From positions 83,225,798 through 83,289,797 of the forward strand of contig JALMGJ010000004.1 in assembly GCA_023362775.1 (NCBI GenBank): DNA of 64,000 bases, written 5' to 3'. The translations under genes were made by a program, and so were the position numbers. Source of the DNA: Charina bottae. Its lineage: Eukaryota; Chordata; Lepidosauria; Squamata; Charinaidae. A model generated the notes under the pieces. It was not told the DNA's origin. It saw only the letters and a program-made list of their open reading frames with translations, and searched no databases. This document shows positions 59,165-64,000 of this stretch, in pieces; position 1 is the stretch's first letter, and each line of letters opens with the position of its first letter.

Positions 59165-60060
59165 ACCTGCACTATGCTGATGATACTACTCTGATAGCAG
59201 AAATGTAAGGGATGTGCAAGCTCTAGTAATTCTTCTCTTCTTCTTCTTGGCGATCACTCCATGACGACAGGATGGCAACAAACCTGAATAATAATGGCTC
59301 TCAAAGCGATCCATTTAAAGTGGAATCCAGCGTTAAACAGGGATGTGTTATTGCTCCAACCTTATTCACTATCTTGTAGTAATAAAAGTCAAGGAGCAAA
59401 GTGAAAAAAATTAAGAAGACCAAACTAATGACAACAGGTGCAACAACCAGCCTTGGAATGAACAATGAAGATACTGAAGTGATAAAGAGCTTACAGTATG
59501 CCTTTCAGGATCAACCATCAAGAGTAAACAAATAGGCAGTCAAGGAATGTGCCATAGATTAACATTTGGTAGAGCAGCCATGAACACCTTGGAAAAAAAT
59601 ACTCAAATGCTGTCATGCATCTGTATCTATAAACATCAGAACAGTGCAAGCAATGGTATTATCTGTGACATTCTATGGAAGTGAAAGCTGGACTTTGAAG
59701 AATCAGGATAGATAGAGTATTGATACTTTTGAATTTTGTTGTTGTAGAAGAGTCTGGAGTATACCAAGGACAGCCAATAAAAGAAACAAATGGATTGTCA
59801 AACAAATCAATCCAGAGTTCTCACTCAAGCTACAAATGACCAGGTGCAAATTATCCTGCTTTGGACACATTATGCAAAGAGCTAGCTCTCTGGAGAAGGC
59901 CTAATGCTGGGAAAGGTGAAAGAAAAGAGAAGACAACCAGCAGTGAGGTGGATGGACTCAGTAACAGTGGATGCACCAGAAAGGACAGGTTAGGAACAGA
60001 TCATCATGGAGACAAACTATCTACATGGTTGTCATTCAGTCAGGCTGAGGAGCTGTTTAT
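59165..60060 (+). pseudogene. RTE-clade LINE remnant, plus strand
   Basis: Heavily frameshifted copy of the lineage at 5935-7020. The order is scrambled at the start: a 'YADDTTLIAE' box at 59170-59205 is followed by 'VKQGCVIAPTLFTIL' at about 59330-59375, which normally lies before it, so two fragments are joined. Then come KKTKLMTTGATTSLGMNNED (about 59415-59475), 'tcagaacagtgcaagcaatg' (IRTVQAMV), 'gaagtgaaagctggactttg' and 'tactttggacacattatgca'-like sequence near 59855. No functional ORF. Confidence 0.75.
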
Positions 60061-60458
60061 GTTACTAAAGCTGTAATAATTTATTTGGATCATTTTTTGA
60101 AAATAATCCACTTTGATTCTTGAGTTAATGTTGCATATGGGAATGCATTATTCTTCCACTATTTGACTGCAGTTTCTGACTTAAATTATACACAAAATGC
60201 ATACTAATATGTTGCAGTAAGGGCATCGCTCAAGTATTTATATATCATCTATTATATTTTAGAATAGCTTAAGTAACAGACATGGAAGCACCCAAATATA
60301 ATGTTAGAGGAAATCTCAATAATGATCATGAGACAATTGTGGATACTCAGAGAATGCAGTTGTAACACAAAGGGAGAAGAGAATGTTCTTAAAAGTAGAC
60401 ATGCTGCAAACTCTTTCAATATAGGGAACAGAAACATTTTCACACTCAATCTATGTGG
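60061..60458. other. Unassigned DNA
   Basis: No gene or repeat recognised. Confidence 0.4.
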
Positions 60459-60463
60459 ATTTC

Positions 60464-61367
60464 TGTCAGGAGCAAGCCTGTTCCTGCTGCCATGCCGGAT
60501 TCTGAGTTGGTGGAAGACGAGCCATTAACAGGAAGAAGCTGCGATGGCGCGAAAATTGAATCTGAGATGGAGCCACTGATTGGAGATAGCCCAGAAGGAG
60601 AAACACTTCCGCCCATCAGCGTGTGGAAAAGGAGGTGGGAAAGGTGGGCCAAGCAACATGAGGCCTGATTGACTCCTGGCCACAAATGGTGTGAAACTTA
60701 AAGAATAAAAGGGCTAGCACACCCAGCACTGGTTGCTGGAGACAACCATTCTATCTTGGCACCCACGTGGTCCACAGATCATGATTCTGCTGCCACATGC
60801 AATTCCATACCAGAATCTAGTGCCGCTGCCCTGGATTCTACCTCCTAGCCACAGCTCTCACCGCAGGAATCCCTGCCGCCGAGCCCTGCCCAGTGATAGT
60901 TGCTCTAGATCCTGCTTCTCCATCTCACCTTGCTGCTGTGCTCCCGTCTGCTCTCCAGTCACCGTCCGCTGACATGTGCTTCCTGAAGATTTTGTCTTGC
61001 CTTGTTGCCGCACTCCTGTGTGCTCTCCAGCCGCCATCTGCTGCCACGTGCCTTCTGGAGGTACAGACTTGCCTTGCTACCGTGCACCTGTCCGAATCCC
61101 TGCTGCATACTGAGGCTGTGTGCCTCTCTGAATGTCGCCTTGCTGCTGCACCTCCGTGAGAGACCCAGCCTTGTTCTTTGGTCGCTTGGGATTCCACCCT
61201 CGATACCCAGTCCGTTCCCGCTACCGGTCGAGTTCCTACGGAAGGGCTCTCCCAGGAACCAGCCAATGAGGGTTTGGTACCTTTGGTGAATTGGGCTGCA
61301 TTTTATGATTTGTAAATAAAGATCCTAAAATACCGCTTCTAGTGTCGAGCTTTCTTGGAACAGGACA
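60464..61367 (+). mobile_element. Solo LTR, 904 bp, 5-bp TSD
   Basis: Starts TGTCAGGAGCAAGCC and ends CTTGGAACAGGACA, with a perfect 5-bp duplication ATTTC at 60459-60463 and 61368-61372. A TATA-like 'gaataaaaggg' lies at about 60702-60712 and a poly(A) signal in 'gtaaataaagatcc' at about 61311-61324, giving a U3-R-U5 order on the plus strand. The transcribed part holds two to three imperfect ~70-bp repeats ('cttgcc/tgctgctgtgctccc...gctctccagtcaccgtc') at 60930-61090. It is less AT-rich than its flanks. No internal coding region or partner LTR is present. TSD length fits Gypsy or an endogenous retrovirus; the class is undecided. ORFs of 71-113 codons inside are incidental. Confidence 0.88.
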
Positions 61368-61372
61368 ATTTC

Positions 61373-61780
61373 CTATTTAGCAACTTGTATGAGACTTCTT
61401 TTCCCTACCAACTGAGATTTTTTAAAAAAAAATATGAGTTTTTTTTAGAAGTGTTCAGTGTATGAAAGTATGATGCATTTGTTGCTTTGAGGCTCAATGA
61501 AATCCCCATGATTTTTCAGTCAACTTTGTGTGAAATCCTAGAGCTACTATCAATACATACATACATATCCCCTCTCACCCCTGTGGGTAGTATGTGTCTT
61601 CCTCAACCTCAGGTCATCTACCAGAGGCCTGGGAGTTTGAGGTAGTATCTTAGCTGTTTCTAGCACTGCACTCTTCTGGACAGAGAGCTCTGATGTTGTT
61701 CCTTGGATCTGTTGGAACCACTCTCCCACCTTAGGGGTCATAGCCCTGAATGCTCCTACTACCACTGGGACCACTTTGGC

Positions 61781-61782
<2 letters not shown>
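61373..61782. other. Unassigned DNA
   Basis: No gene or classified repeat. The 74-codon minus ORF at 61550-61774 (VPVVVGAFRAMTPK, ETAKILPQTPR) resembles the short peptide sometimes seen in LINE ORF fragments, but I cannot name it. Confidence 0.35.
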
Positions 61783-61827
<45 letters not shown>

Positions 61828-61841
61828 TGTATGTGTGTGTA
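61783..61841. repeat. (AC)n followed by (GT)n
   Basis: 42 bp of AC followed at once by 'gtgtgtatgtgtgtgta', so the two halves can pair as a hairpin. Confidence 0.95.
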
Positions 61842-63028
61842 TGCTTTTCTTGAAGATTAAACATGCCAAATGTGCACTAGGTTATGAAGTAAAAAAAAAA
61901 GAACCACAAATTAGTTTTAGATTGATATCTAAAGCATTATATACAGAAACACTTTAAAAAATAAAGGTCATTGAACAGTTGCTTAGTAACCCTATGAAGC
62001 TAGAAATTGTTATTGAACCATCCTGTGTGAATATATCATTTTTATGACTTAATAAGATGGGCTAACATACATATGATACATGCCACCATATTCTGTTATC
62101 ACAGTGAGTTCTTTCAGAAATATTATTATTATTTTTCCTTACAATCCATGTAATTGATTTGCACTGACCATGTCCTTTCAATAAGTTGACTGTATCCTTC
62201 AGGAAATTAATCCTTTAATATTTTCCCACTTGAGAAACACTTGTGACTTCAAATATGCCTACAAACTCTAGTTGCTCCTTTATTTACATCTGAGTCTATT
62301 TCTTTATAATCTGGAAAGACAGTTTAAATGGAAAGATCCAGGAGCTACAGTGTTAAAATGGAAATGAGGAGGTTAAAACAGGGCAGAGGGAAATTTACAT
62401 TTTCTGTGAAATTGCAGTTAAATTTGTATTTTATGAGGTTTGTGGTTTATTAAATTGAGTTGTTTTGCATCCGACTTTTACACCAGCTTTGTCAAAGGTT
62501 GTAAAGGAACAGTTGTTGAAGGAGAGTCAGTTATCATGAAAATGACAAGGAAATAAACTCTTTTAAATCTATATACCAGGGAAACATTTAAAAGAATCCA
62601 CAGATAAACATATGTGCACACACACACACATGCACACATGGAGAGTGATTACCCATCCTTTCTGGAGGGAGGGTGGCTGAAGGCTGTGAAAGTGGTGAGA
62701 CATGAAAATATTTCAGCAATTTGTACATAAAATGGTTAAGTAAAATGTTGAAGTACATAACTGATCAGAATTTAAAAATAAATGAAGTGCCATTTTTGTT
62801 AATGGCAAACCAAAATTAAAAGTGACATTTCTGTGTAACTAGAAATGGAAAACTATGTTAATTTCATATGTCTATGAAGGTTCTCAGTCAATGTTAATTT
62901 CAGCTTTACATGGTTTCCTTCTTTTGTGAGTCATATGAAATTCTCATGGAAAAAGTACACCAGTCAGTCAATGAACATGAATTAAAATGAGTCATTGTTT
63001 CTAAAACAACTAGCAGGATTTGGAGAAG

Positions 63029-63030
<2 letters not shown>
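61842..63030. other. Unassigned DNA with a PLE micro-insertion
   Basis: No gene. The 24-bp insertion at 62867-62890 is listed separately. A short CA-rich patch occurs near 62615-62640. Confidence 0.4.
62867..62890. mobile_element. 24-bp PLE-tip micro-insertion with 12-bp TSD
   Basis: Perfect 12-bp direct repeat ATGTTAATTTCA at 62855-62866 and 62891-62902 surrounds 24 bp. The last 21 bp of these (62870-62890) are identical to 26974-26994, the tip of the PLE fragment in the L2-group LINE. The structure is that of a genuine but almost completely truncated insertion. Confidence 0.8.

Positions 63031-63031
<1 letters not shown>

Positions 63032-63089
<58 letters not shown>
63032..63089. repeat. 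(GA)n microsatellite
   Basis: 58 bp of uninterrupted GA. Confidence 0.97.
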
Positions 63090-63091
<2 letters not shown>

Positions 63092-63398
63092 CATGGATAT
63101 CAAGCAGGAATTTCCCTTTTATTATTTTAGTCTGAAATTGTCTTTGTATAAAAAATTTACCCATCATTTCTTGGACATTCAATGCAGTATGGATTATAGT
63201 ACTTCATACTAACCATGGCTATCCTGTTCCTAGTGGTGTCCCTTGATCTAGCCCTTCCTGTGAAATCCTCTATCCTTTCATACATGCTAACAGTCCTGCT
63301 TTTCACGTCCATATCATGTTGTTCCTCCCTATTTGCCCTTTCCAAGACCACTGGTTACACCTTCAAGTTCATCTCAACTTTGAAGGCCCAAAACTGTT

Positions 63399-63409
63399 GA
63401 TAGATAGAT

Positions 63410-63460
<51 letters not shown>

Positions 63461-63504
63461 GGATGGATGGATGGATGGATGGATGGATGGATGGATGGAT
63501 GGAT
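63399..63504. repeat. (GATA)n(GGAT)n microsatellite
   Basis: About 60 bp of GATA followed by about 44 bp of GGAT, ending at the head of a SINE. Confidence 0.95.
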
Positions 63505-63712
63505 GTAGTGGTTAAGGCACCAGGCTAGGAATCGGGAAACTGAGAGTTCTAGTCCCACCTTAGGCACAAAGCCAGCTGGGTGACCTTGGGCCAATCCCTC
63601 TCTCTCAGGCCTAGGAAGGAGACAATGGCAAATCACTTCTGAAAACCTTGCCAAGAAAACTGCCGGGACTTGTCCAGGCAGTCTCCAAGAATTGGACCCA
63701 ATTGAATGGATT
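63505..63712 (+). mobile_element. tRNA-derived CORE-type SINE, plus strand
   Basis: Same family as 50195-50412: head 'gtagtggttaaggcaccagg', B-box-like 'gagttctagtccc', central 'gccagctgggtgaccttggg', then 'gacaatggcaaatcacttct' and 'aaactgccgggacttgtcca', ending 'gacccaattgaatgga'. The last motif recurs at 63750-63766, so the 3' flank may hold a small duplication. The 163-codon minus-strand ORF across this region is a repeat by-product. Confidence 0.85.
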
Positions 63713-64000
63713 ATACTGTATAAGTTTGTGTGTAAGATTTTCCAGAAACACTGGACCCAATTGAATAACACAAATCTGTTAACACTTCCAGTACTGTCCT
63801 TACATCCTATGTAATTTCCTGTATTTAATTTAGTGATATAGAACAATTTATAAAACTAAACTAAACAAAGAAAACAACAACAAAGAATAAAACCATAAAT
63901 TTAAAAAAATCATATTCATTTTTCTTTTTCATGTCAAGAAGATCCAATTAATTTAATATTTTATATGATAAAGGAACTCATAAACTAAAAGTTTTAAAAA
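63713..64000. other. Unassigned AT-rich DNA
   Basis: No gene or repeat recognised beyond the short 'tggacccaattgaata' echo of the SINE 3' end. Confidence 0.4.

Noticed and set aside
60733..61289. Cys/Leu-rich ORFs of 79-113 codons
   Set aside because: They lie inside a solo LTR with TSD; opposite-strand ORFs of equal length show it is composition, not coding.

Overview
The window is vertebrate nuclear DNA, AT-rich and full of interspersed repeats. The repeat mix points to a squamate reptile (snake or lizard; I cannot tell which): Sauria-type SINEs, a BovB (RTE) LINE with a full reading frame, L2/CR1-group LINEs, an L1 3' end, a Penelope-like element (PLE) with a GIY-YIG domain, hAT-type short DNA transposons and many long microsatellites. 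I found no convincing host exon, rRNA or tRNA gene, and no CRISPR or prokaryotic operon. It looks like intergenic or intronic sequence. Every supported coding region belongs to a retrotransposon.

Layout. 1-7.2 kb: decayed LINE tails, a hAT MITE with a perfect 8-bp target duplication, a composite tRNA-type SINE, a 15-bp minisatellite and a minus-strand 5'-truncated RTE. 7.2-13.4 kb: one minus-strand L2-group LINE, split in its 3' UTR by a BovB that appears complete and has a 1010-codon ORF. 13.4-24 kb: mostly unassigned DNA with a 0.54-kb fold-back, two CR1 3' ends and a GC-rich hAT MITE. 24-27.7 kb: two L2-group copies in opposite orientations with an 80-bp inverted repeat between them. The right-hand copy is interrupted by a 147-bp PLE fragment carrying a hammerhead-ribozyme-like core. 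28-36 kb: a long hexanucleotide array, the C-terminal end of an unassigned LINE, a solo LTR split by an L1 insertion, and a 1.2-kb PLE bounded by inverted pseudo-LTRs. 36-52.7 kb: repeat-poor, with microsatellites and faint LINE tails. 52.7-60 kb: five Sauria SINEs, a duplication cluster, a second (5'-truncated) BovB and an RTE remnant. 60-64 kb: a 904-bp solo LTR, a 24-bp PLE micro-insertion with target duplications, and a CORE-type SINE.

The genes do not form a pathway. What the sequence records is a history of insertions. Target-site duplications and nesting give relative orders: L2 before BovB at 7-13 kb; LTR before L1 at 33.5-34.6 kb; L2 before PLE at 26-27 kb; and SINE insertion, then unequal crossing-over, then BovB insertion at 57-59 kb. 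The most notable signals are the BovB pair (about 99% identical by eye), the chimeric SINE made by recombination, and the set of very short PLE insertions together with ribozyme-like cores in PLE pseudo-LTRs. I did not see a new defence or metabolic system. All family names come from reading motifs and remembered family features, not from database searches.
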